From Phoronis australis (lineage: Eukaryota > Phoronida > Phoronidae): 24,614 nt of DNA. The position numbers and the translations under genes were made by a program. Every line of letters begins with the position of its first letter. The first letter of the stretch is position 1. The notes under the pieces are model-generated. The model saw nothing but the letters and a program-made list of their open reading frames with translations. It was not told the origin of the DNA and made no database searches. The stretch is from assembly GCA_002633005.1 (NCBI GenBank), contig NMRA01001321.1, forward strand, positions 1 to 24,614. Reading direction: 5' to 3'. Below are positions 1-10,500 of the stretch, one piece after another.

Positions 1-786
1 GAATTCGACTCTCACACCCCTCGACCCACAATCCCCACGACCGACCACTTTCATCACCCAAAGCCGGGTTCGGCTCCGTCAAGTTATCGACTCACCTTCG
101 GCTTCGCTGGGTCTGCACAGCTGTACAAACCGGCACAACTAGCAGCAGACAGCCGCACGCTTCAAATGCACCATAAACAAAGCGCATATAATCGAAATTT
201 TCTGAGGGAAACGGCAGACGAACCTCCGAAGCAACGAAAAGAAGCCGATGCCCTTTTCGTCAGGACAGGAATCACGTACTATTTTTCAGTTTGGCGGATC
301 AGAGCGCGACACTTCAGGTGATGAAGCGAGTAAAAGGAAGACCCCAGCGCTGAAAGGCATCCTGCACACAGCCAACGACTGAAGAGTGTGGGCAGACCTT
401 GCCGGTCATCAGTCATTCTTCCCTCATCACCTTGTCCAGACGCCCCAGCGCCCTGACTTGGTTACTTACTCGGACAGTTCCCACCAGGTCATCCTGATTG
501 AGCTCACTATCCCGTGGGAGAGTAGGGTGGAAGAGGCACACGAGCGAAAGAACTTGAAGTATGCAGACCTGAGGAATGACTGTCATGCTAACGGCTGGAG
601 ATGTTGGAGTTTTTCTGTGGAGGTCGGCTGCCGGGGTTTTCCGGCCAGTTCGGTCATCACCATGGCGAGATCTCTTGGCGTCTCCGTGTCAGGAAAGAAG
701 GCTCTTCTACGCGATGTAACCACTGAAGCTGAACAGGCATCTTGTTGGATTTAGATGAAATGCCAACAACAACAACACCAACAACC
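1..786 (+). mobile_element. 3' fragment of a non-LTR retrotransposon, decayed
   Basis: The interval is the 3' end of a plus-strand retroelement. A short stretch near 245-270 reads FVRTG in one frame. The better preserved frame from about 248 to 754 carries the C-terminal domain described in the next entry. After the final stop the sequence becomes CAA-rich (about 763-786), which looks like the simple-repeat tail of a non-LTR element. No reverse transcriptase lies inside the window, so the element is truncated at the left edge or continues beyond it. The first 240 bases show no clear frame. Assignment to a retroelement rests on my recognition of the C-terminal domain. Confidence 0.6.
248..754 (+). 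pseudogene. Retrotransposon C-terminal restriction-like endonuclease domain, broken
   Basis: One frame runs from an ATG at 248 to a TAG at 752-754, interrupted by TGA at 380-382. Downstream of that stop are the motifs RPDLVTYSDS, IELTIPWESR and ERKNLKYADL. The arrangement is PD, fourteen residues, then E, followed by T-x-P-W-E and a distal K-x-x-K/Y patch. This matches the spacing published for the restriction-like endonuclease of R2-type elements (PD-x12-14-D/E), which cleaves target DNA to prime reverse transcription. It also resembles domains I remember at the end of reverse-transcriptase proteins in marine invertebrates. Both stops sit where homologues, as I recall them, have tryptophan (D-W-R-V-W and S-C-W-I-W), so TGG to TGA or TAG is the likely decay. 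Endonuclease identity is inference. Membership of the retroelement family is more secure. Confidence 0.55.
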
Positions 787-806
787 GTCAGACAGAGCCT
801 GATCAA

Positions 807-1822
807 CTATGTTGTCCCGCCTACTAGAGATGGTCTTGGTTTAGGGACGAAACCATTAAGGACTGTAGGAGACCAACTGAAGATGGCGGTTGAGCACAGT
901 TCCATCAAGTGTTTAAAGTAAGCACTAGTGAAGAGAGAAACAGTGTCATCAATGTCCCCGGTGTCCAGTATGGAATCCCAATCAGAGGAGATAATATCCT
1001 GACGTAGTTTATCGGTGTCGACTTGATCATGTTTCCATATGGCTCGTGTGGTGTCTTGGTCTTTAACCAGTTTGTTAAGTGTTAAAGCGGTTTCAACTTT
1101 GTGGTGATTAGAATTGCCAACAGGAAGTAATACAGAACATGATTCAATGACATTCAAATTGTTTGTTATGCAGAGATCAATACATGATTGAGAAATGTCG
1201 GTAATGCGCGTTGGCTCATTAATTAGCTTATGCAGTCTTCAGAAAGTAAGATATCAAACAATTGTAGTCCCGCCGCATTGTCATGATCGTCATGAAACCA
1301 GGTGGAGTTTCTGGAATTAGAATCCTCATATGATTATACCAACCCTATTGTGATTAAATTGCGCAAAGTAATGGGATAGATCTTTGAAGAAGTGTTTTCT
1401 TTCAGTTGGTGACTGATAAGGTGATCGATAAAACAACCCATAGAGATTTTTTCTGGGACCGAAATAAACTTAGTTAGTCCAGCATTTGCATATCTGAGAT
1501 CAAGTTTAACTGGCACATAAGTAAAATGTGAGAGTGTTTTTAGTGGACAGGATGATGCCACGACCACTGTTACTGTGATAGGCTATACTGTAACCATTAT
1601 CAAAATCGTCTTCGGTAACATAAGTTTCACAAAGGGCGACAAACATATAATTGTTGGACAGGGCAAAGTTCTTTAACGGTTGGAATGTGGAGAATTTGTT
1701 TGATTTGATGCTAGTATGCTTGAAAACAGAATTAAAAGTAATATTGCCGTCAGGCCCAGGATTTTCTTCAACATCGCCTTCACTAAGAGAGGGCACATGG
1801 CAATAACGACTCCGTAATCCAC
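807..1822 (-). pseudogene. CR1/L2-like non-LTR retrotransposon, 5' part: 2A peptide plus APE endonuclease
   Basis: On the minus strand this is the start of an APE-type non-LTR polyprotein, read in pieces. Segment 1822-1506 has a 2A peptide followed by the endonuclease N-terminus, with the catalytic glutamate in ALCETYVTEDDFD. Segment 1567-1334 has YVPVKLD and later a degenerate strand. Around 1319-1230 is NSTWFHDDHDNAAGLQLFDI. About 1230-1090 reads LINEPTRITDISQSCIDL and then VLLPVGNSNHH, where the canonical SDHH has N for D. To 807 follows the linker ending near DDTVSLFTSAYFKHLMELC. At least two or three frameshifts separate these pieces, and the reverse transcriptase is absent. The active protein would nick genomic DNA for target-primed reverse transcription. 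Here it is dead. Confidence 0.8.
1752..1778 (-). other. 2A (StopGo) translational recoding peptide
   Basis: The minus strand encodes GDVEENPGP, which fits the 2A consensus D-V/I-E-x-N-P-G-P exactly. In-frame sequence upstream (CHVPSLSEG and before it RSRY, back to a stop near 1831) gives the usual short region before the core. In working 2A peptides the ribosome fails to form the final Gly-Pro bond and restarts at Pro, releasing the upstream product. The endonuclease domain follows immediately, an arrangement reported for APE-type non-LTR elements of invertebrates. The motif is read directly. Activity is inferred only. Confidence 0.85.
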
Positions 1823-1870
1823 ACAGGTGTTATGTGAACAATAGTCAGGCACGTCAGTAACCTGAAACTA

Positions 1871-2476
1871 TGGTGGGCCGATGAGGGGAAAGTGTCGCCG
1901 TAAAATTACGCTCGTAATTACGAGCGTAAATTAAATTGCAGTAGTGTCGCCGTACAATTACGCTCGTAAATTAAATGGGGGAAAGTTTCCCCGTAAAATT
2001 ACGCTCGTAATTACGAGCGTAAATTAAATTGAAAAAGTGCTGCAGTAAAATTACGCTCGTAAATTAAATGGGGGAAATGTCGCCGTAAATTACGCTCGTA
2101 AAATACCTTAAGAACGTTCCAAATTTAAACCAATCAGTGTTGACCTAACATACACGACTGTTGCCGGCTAGGGAGCTCGTTCTTGCACAATCGCTGACAT
2201 TGCAGCAGCGATTTGATCCGCCATAATTCAGCGCTCGTATCATAGACATGTAACCCGTCAGTAAATAAGTATTTCCATGAGCACGCGCGACCGTGGATTG
2301 TAAAACCCAACGTCACTGGCTAAGAGTTTAAACTAAATTACGAGCGTAATTTTACGCCGTAAAGAATTAAATTACGATCGTAATTTTACGGCGTAATTAA
2401 CAGCGTAAATAACGGCGTAATGTACATAATTACGCTGGTATTTTTCCGGCGACACTTTCCCCCCAACGGCCCATCA
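1871..2476. mobile_element. Non-autonomous DNA transposon (MITE-like) with 30-bp terminal inverted repeats
   Basis: The left end 1871-1900 and the reverse complement of 2447-2476 match at 27 of 30 positions, beginning TGRTGGGCCG and containing GGGGAAAGTGTCGCCG. The heptamer TGAAACT occurs at 1863-1869 and 2479-2485, just outside the ends, as a candidate target-site duplication, though one and two bases of slack remain. Subterminal regions carry many TTACGCTCGTAA motifs in both orientations (1900-2103 and 2338-2440). The centre, about 2110-2330, is unique sequence with no credible transposase. It lies about 50 bases upstream of the 2A retroelement reading frame. The superfamily is unassigned; a 7-8 bp duplication would suit hAT or P types. 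Confidence 0.7.
1891..2103. repeat. 93-bp tandem repeat with internal palindromes, about 2.3 copies
   Basis: Copies begin at 1891, 1984 and 2076 (the last partial), with a period of 92-93 bases. Each full copy holds the palindrome TTACGCTCGTAA joined to TTACGAGCGTAA, then AAATTAAAT, a second single TTACGCTCGTAA and a G-run. The first copy contains GTCGCCG, the same sequence as the inner edge of the terminal repeat, so the repeat probably grew from the transposon end. The right side of the element has related inverted motifs without the regular period. Confidence 0.75.
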
Positions 2477-2486
2477 CATGAAACTG

Positions 2487-3574
2487 CATAACATGATGTC
2501 TCATACCATGACCACCACGAGAATTGAACCATACTGGGAGAAACATTGACAGACCAGAGAAACTAGCTATACTCCAGGCACCCAATGGATAGCCGTATAA
2601 GTACACCAAAGCTTATCGACAATTCAAAATTGGTTAATTACACACGCACACATGCACACGCACACGCACACACTCAAACACGCCTCGCAGAAATGTCACC
2701 TACCTGAAGAGCATGGGACCTCACCGACCGTGTGAACGGTGAGGAAGCTGAGGGACTGGGGTTTGGTTGACGTTTTATGTGGCATGGGTATGGGGATTTG
2801 TACTGTGGGTTTTGTATCTGCTGGTCCAGGATTGGGGTTTGGAGAAGTGTAGCTTAATTTAGATATACAGCCATGGAATCGATTCCGCCCTCTGTCCTAT
2901 GTCCAATACTCTATTACAAACTCAGGATATTGAAAATCAAAATATCACGCAGGAAACTTATTTCTCGTAATCAATTGATATCGTCATTTCTAAGAAATCG
3001 TGTGCTTACGTGTTGTATATAATCTCCCCGAAGGGGAAAAGTTAACAACCAAAGCTGAATCATTAATACTGGGTATTGGGTTTGAAATTGAACACAACTC
3101 AAAGTCTACACAATTACGTCGACTTCGAATGACTCAGGATAATGACAGAAATAGTTAAGAGAACTGAACTGCTTAAAGTACTTGTTGGCCAAGTCGAATT
3201 TACATGAAGCTCCATCAGCAGGGTGTTAGACTGCCATCGTGGGCATTGCAGGTTCACATTCGCACCAAGACTAATCTCAGGAATCACTTTTCTTTAAAAT
3301 GATGTGAAAGCTCAGAGATTACAAAACGAAAGTGAAATTTTTCTTTAACACGCATCTTGCATTATTCGTATTCAATGTATAAACGTCGAAGCGTGTATTA
3401 TTTGCTTTAGCCCAGCAGCCTATCAACTACCAAAGTCACGTTTTTTTTTCGATTTTCTGTTCAAACATTATACAATGGCGATCACTGGGGCATTGTACAT
3501 TGGTATCGAACACTATTCTGAACAGAAAGGGTCAGTCATCCGACGTGTTATTAAAAGTAAGTTTTCAAGTTGGC
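2487..3574. other. Gene-free stretch upstream of the EMI gene
   Basis: No coding frame is recognisable here. The part nearest the start codon should hold the promoter and 5' UTR of the large gene. TATA-like words occur (for example around 3468) but none is convincing, and I cannot place a transcription start. Apart from the CA-rich repeat at 2641-2683 I see only unstructured AT-rich sequence. Confidence 0.5.
2641..2683. repeat. CA-rich dinucleotide microsatellite, interrupted
   Basis: A run of CACA/CACG units with ATG and AAA interruptions covers about 43 bases. It is low-complexity sequence with no coding role visible. Confidence 0.85.
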
Positions 3575-3600
3575 ATGGCGTAAACTGCATGTACATGTAG
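3575..3600 (+). promoter_or_regulatory. Two minimal upstream ORFs before the main start codon
   Basis: ATG-GCG-TAA lies at 3575-3583 and ATG-TAC-ATG-TAG at 3589-3600. The second stop ends two bases before the main ATG at 3603. If this stretch is in the transcript, ribosomes would terminate beside the main start, which could lower or condition its use. The main ATG has a G at -3, a fair initiation context. That these bases are transcribed is inferred. Confidence 0.35.
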
Positions 3601-3602
3601 AC

Positions 3603-3667
3603 ATGTCATTTTTTCTAAAGTTGCTCATCTTGCTGTTATCTGGACGATTGGCGCTAAGTGCGGATGG
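3603..3667 (+). CDS. Exon 1: signal peptide
   Basis: This 65-nt exon encodes M-S-F-F-L-K, a leucine-rich core (LLILLLSGRLAL) and S-A-D-G. It is a textbook eukaryotic signal peptide, with likely cleavage after Ala20. The donor is GG|GTAAGA and the exon ends in phase 2, matching exon 2, whose first base completes Gly22. It is far too short for ordinary ORF listing and was found by looking for a leader upstream of the EMI exon. It is the weakest link in the chain because 6.8 kb separate it from exon 2. The phase, the leader quality and the fact that mature sequence starts two residues before the first EMI cysteine all support it. Confidence 0.75.
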
Positions 3668-4674
3668 GTAAGATTTAACTTATTCTTTCACGTGTATTGT
3701 ATCAGGAACTGAAAGAGCTCCGAGCTTTTGTTGTTTTTTGTTAACGAATAAGACCTACGTGTAGACTACGTGTGTAACAGAATTATCTCCTAAGCGATGG
3801 TCTTTGTTGTATTTTCTCCATTTTAAAGCACAGATCAAAAGATGTCAACAAAAGTGGAACAATTTTTCGTAATTTTCTTCGAAATGTTTTAAAGTTCTTA
3901 AAAAACGTCCAATGTGATTCACCTGTTGGTGTCATTTTGTTGATACAACGACAGGAGCTCAATTTAAAAATTTTATCTCAAATTCTGTTTATTTAAAAGT
4001 TAAATGGAAATTTTAAAAAAAGATATTTAGGACTAATGGTCTCTAGTTCAATCCCAGTGTGTGCTAAGAAAAAGGGGAAATGTCCATTATCGACCAAGAT
4101 GAGTGTATCATACAACCGTGCTCTTTCTTCTAAGAACGCTGCAACACCTGAAGATGACATCAAAGTGACGTTGAGTCAATGTAAATGGGCTAGAGGTTGA
4201 TTAATTTCACGGATAGATTTTAGAAATGATGTTACCATAACCATCACTTCAAGGCGGTCTTAGTAGGAAGACAGAATATAAACTGACTGACGAGATGGCT
4301 GGAGACATGAATATGCAGAGTGACGATACATGACACGAGGATTTCAACAGCCTGGTACAGGAACTCAGTGTTCCTACCTGACTACAATTTGAAAGTTGAA
4401 GAAGGTCATCAACGGTACTACGTACGAAAGGGGAGCAAATTTGCACACATGTGCATAAAAGGTCCACGTAAACAGTTTCCGATATTTTGCGAATAATTAC
4501 TACAGACACACATTTCTTAATATAACCACTCTACATTTTATCAGTGAAAAATTTAAAGGATGAGAGTAAACTCTCAGCAGATTTGCGTGCCCGTGCAAAC
4601 AACAGCAGCATCATCGTCGTCGTCGTCGACGACAGGAGCAGCAGCAGCAACGACAATAGCAATGAAACAACCCC

Positions 4675-4761
<87 letters not shown>

Positions 4762-4791
4762 ATTAATAATAATAATAATAATAATAGCATC

Positions 4792-4822
<31 letters not shown>

Positions 4823-7514
4823 CCAATAATAGTGGTAATCATAGTAATAAATAGTACTAGTAATTATAGTACTAGTAATTTAAAAACCGTTGCAGCGAAT
4901 ACAAAAATGATATATGTGGAGCTGTGAAGGTGGGCAACAAACTACCAAAGCAACACTATGACATCAACATTAGGAAATTCAGAGGAAGTTCGTAATAAAA
5001 TGGATTAAGTGAGGGAGGGTTATAAATAAACTGAATGAAAAAAAGTCCAGAAGAAATTATGTACGATGGCTCAGTGTTGCAACAAGACAAATAAATCCCG
5101 TAGTGCAATTTAACCAATAGGGAAGAGACCAAGAATGGCCAGTCACCCGAGAATCAAAACATTATGATATAAGGAGTATAACTGACAGAAGAAAATAATT
5201 CAATACTTAAATAATGTTTACATGCGATACCTGCGAAGCGATACTGAAGCTAGTTTACAGTGAAACAACACATGAGGACGAGATGAAAGGTCATATATGT
5301 TATGACAACAACAGAAATTGATAAATACATAAGTTATATAATATGTTGAGCTGTAAAGATGGGTGACGATCTAGCACAGGAATCAGCAGAAGGATGTATC
5401 CGCCCACTTTGACCAAATTTATAGAAAGTGGACATCAACCTAATCTGAAGTAAATTTTCAACAATGAAATCCTACCTGTGGGGACAATCATACCTTGACA
5501 ATGCTGTTTGTTGATTCTCTTGGTTTTAACTTGCACTCCGGTTACAGATCATTGATACACTTGAGCGTATATTCGTCACTTCTAAATATACGTCCACGCT
5601 TATGTATGGAACTGACTGTTGGTTCCTAAACTGATATTTCCAAACACGAGCCCTGGGCTTGTTTGCAGAAAATTCTGATACCAAGTTACACCCAGGTTCA
5701 GATTTATTTCCTGCGTAAATGTTGCTCATGTAAATTAAATATTAGATACAGTGTATTTAAAGCAATTTTGATAGTGTGCTCTTCGTTTGGATCAATAAAT
5801 GCTGAAAATAAATAGCACTTTTGTCTTCACTGTCTATCCACATATTTATGAACACGTTGATTATTAGTACCGTTGTCAAAATGCAGATCTACAGTTTCCA
5901 TTAAAAATTAGATGCGCCCTAAGCAAAGGCTACGTCGTAAAAAGTAACCGAGCAAAATTGTTCTCGATGCTTTTATTCTAGTCTCTGCAGTACATGCAAA
6001 GAAACATACTACCGTCGAAGAAGTTTAAGAGCCACCCCACGAGGGAATCAAAAGAAATAAAAAATGCCTCTAGGAGTCATCTTTTTTACATTCAGCTTAA
6101 ACTTTGTGTATGTGATCATGGTGTGGCTCTGATACAAAATCACCAAATTTGCACTTTCTGACATCTTAACTTTTCACCTTTAGGCCTTCAAAGGTTCACG
6201 AAGAAAATGACACGTTTGGGCATACCGAAACCAGCAATATGAAAAAAACTGCATGTAACGAGAGAAAACACATAATGGGATTAGAAAGTGAGACATCAGG
6301 ATTACGAAATATCATTAAAATAAATACTAAGAATTTGGCTGCATTCATCAAGTGACAGGGGAGATAAACCCGGAGGCACTTTTTGAACTTTTGAAAGTGG
6401 GTGTTACTCAAGTGCTTCTACAAGCCAGTTTGCGGGGCTGTGAACATTGAAATATATCTTTATAGACCGATCTTGGATGTGTGAGCAAATTTAAGAAATC
6501 TCTCGAATGGGCTATCTCCATTTTTGTTCTAAAAATGCGTATTCTACATTAAACGAATTTTTTTAACTTGGTTATACTTAAAATGGTTTCAAGAAGAAAT
6601 GATTAATGAGAATTAACATTTTAGATACCATAATGTTGTCTAACATATCAATATACCATTTCACACATTAAGCATTCGTAACTGATAGTGGGTCAGAGGT
6701 TACGCAGGCACAGGTGATGGCCTATTTTTCTTGAGTCAATATCCAAACCGGTTGACGCCCTCCGAGACAATTTTTAGACCGATATAAATGATTCATGTGA
6801 TTTTTTAATGAAATATTCCGATTCGTGCACTATTTCAAGGTGATTTAGCTTTTGTTTATAAAAATTCTTTCGAATTAAGGGTTTGAGACCACACGAAGCA
6901 TAAAACCGAAAATTATTTTTTCTCTTTGAATACAAAAGCCTATATCACAGCAAATACATTGATGACATTTTGTCTGAAACAAGAAAATAAAGAAATTATC
7001 AAAATCGCACGGTGCGTTAAAAATTATGGCTATCTGTGTATCAAATTTTGACACTGTTTTGATTGGGTCGGCCATCTTGGATACCAACGGTTTAGTTTAC
7101 GAGTTTCAAAGTGCTTAAAATTATTTTGACAAATATTCTAACACCAAAATTTAGTGAAACGTATCCTTACCTACCATTCTGTACAATCCAAGAACTTACA
7201 GCATAATTTAATCACGCAGACACAACTTATTGAGTGGTTTAAGTGCTCAAAATTAACGTTGGATAACATGGCGACTTTTGTTGAACTGAAATGCATGGTC
7301 AACCGGCTAGATTGTCATCGATGAAGATTTAGCCTAGGACAAATCCCGTTTACACCTGTTTTTTTAGTCATGAGGTCCACAAACTCAAGACCCCTGTATC
7401 CCTACATTGTAGGCTGGATGTGGTGAAATTCTGGTTATTAAAGCCACAACATCAATTGTGTCACAGTTGGAGTTAAATGGCCCAACTTTGTTTTCCTAGT
7501 GCTCGCTATATAAT

Positions 7515-7571
<57 letters not shown>

Positions 7572-10500
7572 AACAATAACAATAACAATAACAATAACAA
7601 TAACAATAACAAAAACAATAATAATAATAATAATAATAATAACAATAATAATAATATAACAATAACAATAACAAAAACAATAACAATAACAATAACAATG
7701 ACAATGGCAATAACTATGACAATGACAATGATAATGATATTGATAATAACAATATAATTTATTATACTTTGCCTACTCATAAATAAATGCATAAATTCAA
7801 ACGTATATCCAGAGTATTTACACGAAAAGCAGTTCTTCTCTTAAAGCCATAGCCTTCTGAATGTACAATGCAAGGCCCTCGATACAGTCATGATTTTTCT
7901 GTTGGAATAACTTAACAAGAGAATAGTTAACATTCTTAAGCTCTGATAGAAGATATCTTCAAAGGTCTCCAAGAACAGGGCATCGACACATGAAATGAGG
8001 CTCATCTTCAATGACACTCACACAGCATATGTCGCATATTCTCTCACTTCTAGGAATACCCATATGTCTCCCTTTCTCGATATTGAATGGGTGACCTGAA
8101 TATCGAAATTGCGCACGTTTTCTTCTTGAAGTAAGCGCTTAAACAATTCACATATTGCTCGAAAACAAGATCACGTTTAATAAGACAATAAAATTCATAT
8201 TTATTTGAGCTACCTATTTCCTGTTGCCATTCCTGTACGCCAAAATCCAGTAATCTCTGTTTGAATACCATAATAAATTCAGCACTATTGCCTGGGCCAA
8301 GTAACCACACTTCTCCATAGCCGTACCTGTACAAAATTTCTTTGACACTGTGAACCCAGTTACAAATACCATTTTCACTTTGTTCCCTAAGCGTACTGTA
8401 ACACTTCAGTGGGTACCTACATGCGATGTATGTTCTTCCATATCAAGTAATTTTGTCCAATAGATAATTGGTTTACACATATATTTTGTAATTAACAATT
8501 GCCTCCCATATTCACCGCGAGCCATAGCATTTGGCGTTTTAATACTCAATCTCAGAACAAATTTTACAGAAATCGTTATGTACTTTTTCAATAGACTCAA
8601 AATATACATGTACTATATATTTTATCGTAATTAATGGCAGTTTGTAGTTGAGGTGAGCGTGCACATCCTTGCCACCCGTCTACACCTCACTAAGTGACGT
8701 CCCCCATCCCCGATTGGTAGCTGCGTAATTTGTAACCCCTCAGTTAACAGCGCGGTGCCCCTCTTGGTCGACACCTGTTTAGCACTCCCCCCTTCGGCAG
8801 GCTCCCGGCGGCATCTAACCTCCCTTGCTACGGCACAGACTCAGTCACTCGGTATGTTTGCTACGAAGTCCAGATCGTTGTGTTGAACTGTGTTTACCCA
8901 ATGCCTGTCATGAACTGAGTCATTAATACAATTGTCTTTCGTGAATTGTTTTCTCTTGACCTTGAATGCATGCATTTCCATACCGTTAATGATCGTACTT
9001 TCAGAAATATTCAACCTGGTTGGAATGGCCGGCGACCCGTCTGGAGACTAATAGCAACCAGCAGGGTCATTCAATTTTACAATGAGTTTTGACCGAGTTG
9101 AAGATTTTTTACACTGAACTGAGGGCCATAACCCCCTTAGGTTCCTCCCTTCCTATGCCTGAGGCTTTTAAAACTAAGATAAAGCACGAGTAAGGCAAGA
9201 ATACGCTAGTAGTCGCGTCCAGTCTCCATGTAAACAAACAGCGACGCCATCTATCATTTAGACGAAATACGCATGTCAGTCACAATTTATGTACATAATT
9301 TTTGTTATAATCAATAATCATTAGTGTGGTTTTAAGAGAATAGTAATTAGTAGTACTGTCTGCTTTTTTTTCTAAAATTCAAGCTTTTTACATCGTTTTG
9401 CAAGCTAATAAAACGTTTCAAGAGACCCCCTATTGGTGATTGAGGCAACTGAGAACAGGCAAATAGGACGAAGTGCATTTGATGTAATGCTTCGTAAGCA
9501 AAAACTACGGCAGAGGCAAGATTTTGTATTTTAGATTATGAAGAGGAAGCGAATGACTAAACAAATTATTATCAGTTTTTGAAAAGGTGCAACATGGCTG
9601 CTACGGAGTGCCAAATTGAGCCGAAAATGGCTTCAGTGAAAACCTGCAAAATAGACGTTTTCTTGCCACACAAAATCAAAACATACAAATTTGAAAATAA
9701 ATTTTGAAAATTATGCCATTTATCTATTCAATCATAGTCTTTTAAAACTGTATCACTCATTTGTTATCAGCTAGCTATATTTGCTAGTAAAATACAGTCT
9801 ACTTCGACGCCTAATTTTGTTGCAAAATGGAGTCATAAGAAGAGAAAAAATGGATGCAAATTATTAAAATTTATTTTTTCTACATCTCACCAAACCACCT
9901 CATGTGCTAAGTCTCACAAAATCTGTGAGTTTGGGTATAGACTCTACCTGGTGGTTTTTATATGGAGTCGCTCTTAAGTTGGCGAATGCATAACTCTGAT
10001 GTAATCTCTTGGCCAACACTAAACACATGATTTCAACCAGTCCTCATGGGCTGCACACCATAGGGGGCGGGGGGGTATAGCCCTCACTTTTTTCAGTGCT
10101 GCGCCACCTGTGATCCTCCATCTGTCGGTGCAATCAGTTATTACTTGAGTAATAAAAGCACAACTCAACTAAAAACACACACTCACTACGTCACAGAATG
10201 GATAGTATGATTCTTGGTTGGTGGTCTTCTTCTAACAGCGTAGGTCTCGCTTTTCCGTTTAGCACGCGTTGCAAAGGATTTTCAAGAATTGCTCTAAACT
10301 TTAAGGATTGACATAGCAACAGAGCATTCTCCTTTGTTTCAGAGTGTTGGATGAGAAAGATATTATCAATATTTATCAATAGGTCAAAACCTGATTTCGT
10401 ATCCTTTTAACACGGGATTCTTGTTCTTCCAATTAGTTCAGTGTTCCTATTTTTACAGGAAGTGTTCGTATTATGTCACAGAGGTATATCGCAGGAGCTA

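Noticed and set aside
1506-1796. Possible viral origin of the 2A peptide
   Set aside because: 2A is best known from picornaviruses, but here an APE endonuclease of a non-LTR retrotransposon follows directly, so a retroelement source fits and a viral one does not.
1891-2103. CRISPR-like array
   Set aside because: Repeats are contiguous palindromic units without unique spacers and lie inside terminal inverted repeats of a transposon.
4531-4927. Long open frames on both strands encoding poly-Ile, poly-Met or poly-Leu/Ser
   Set aside because: They arise from reading a GAT/AAT microsatellite in different frames. No splice context or non-repeat coding sequence supports them.
7438-7792. Open frames on both strands through the CAA/CAATAA array
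   Set aside because: They are homopolymer-like products of a simple repeat, best explained as a retrotransposon tail.
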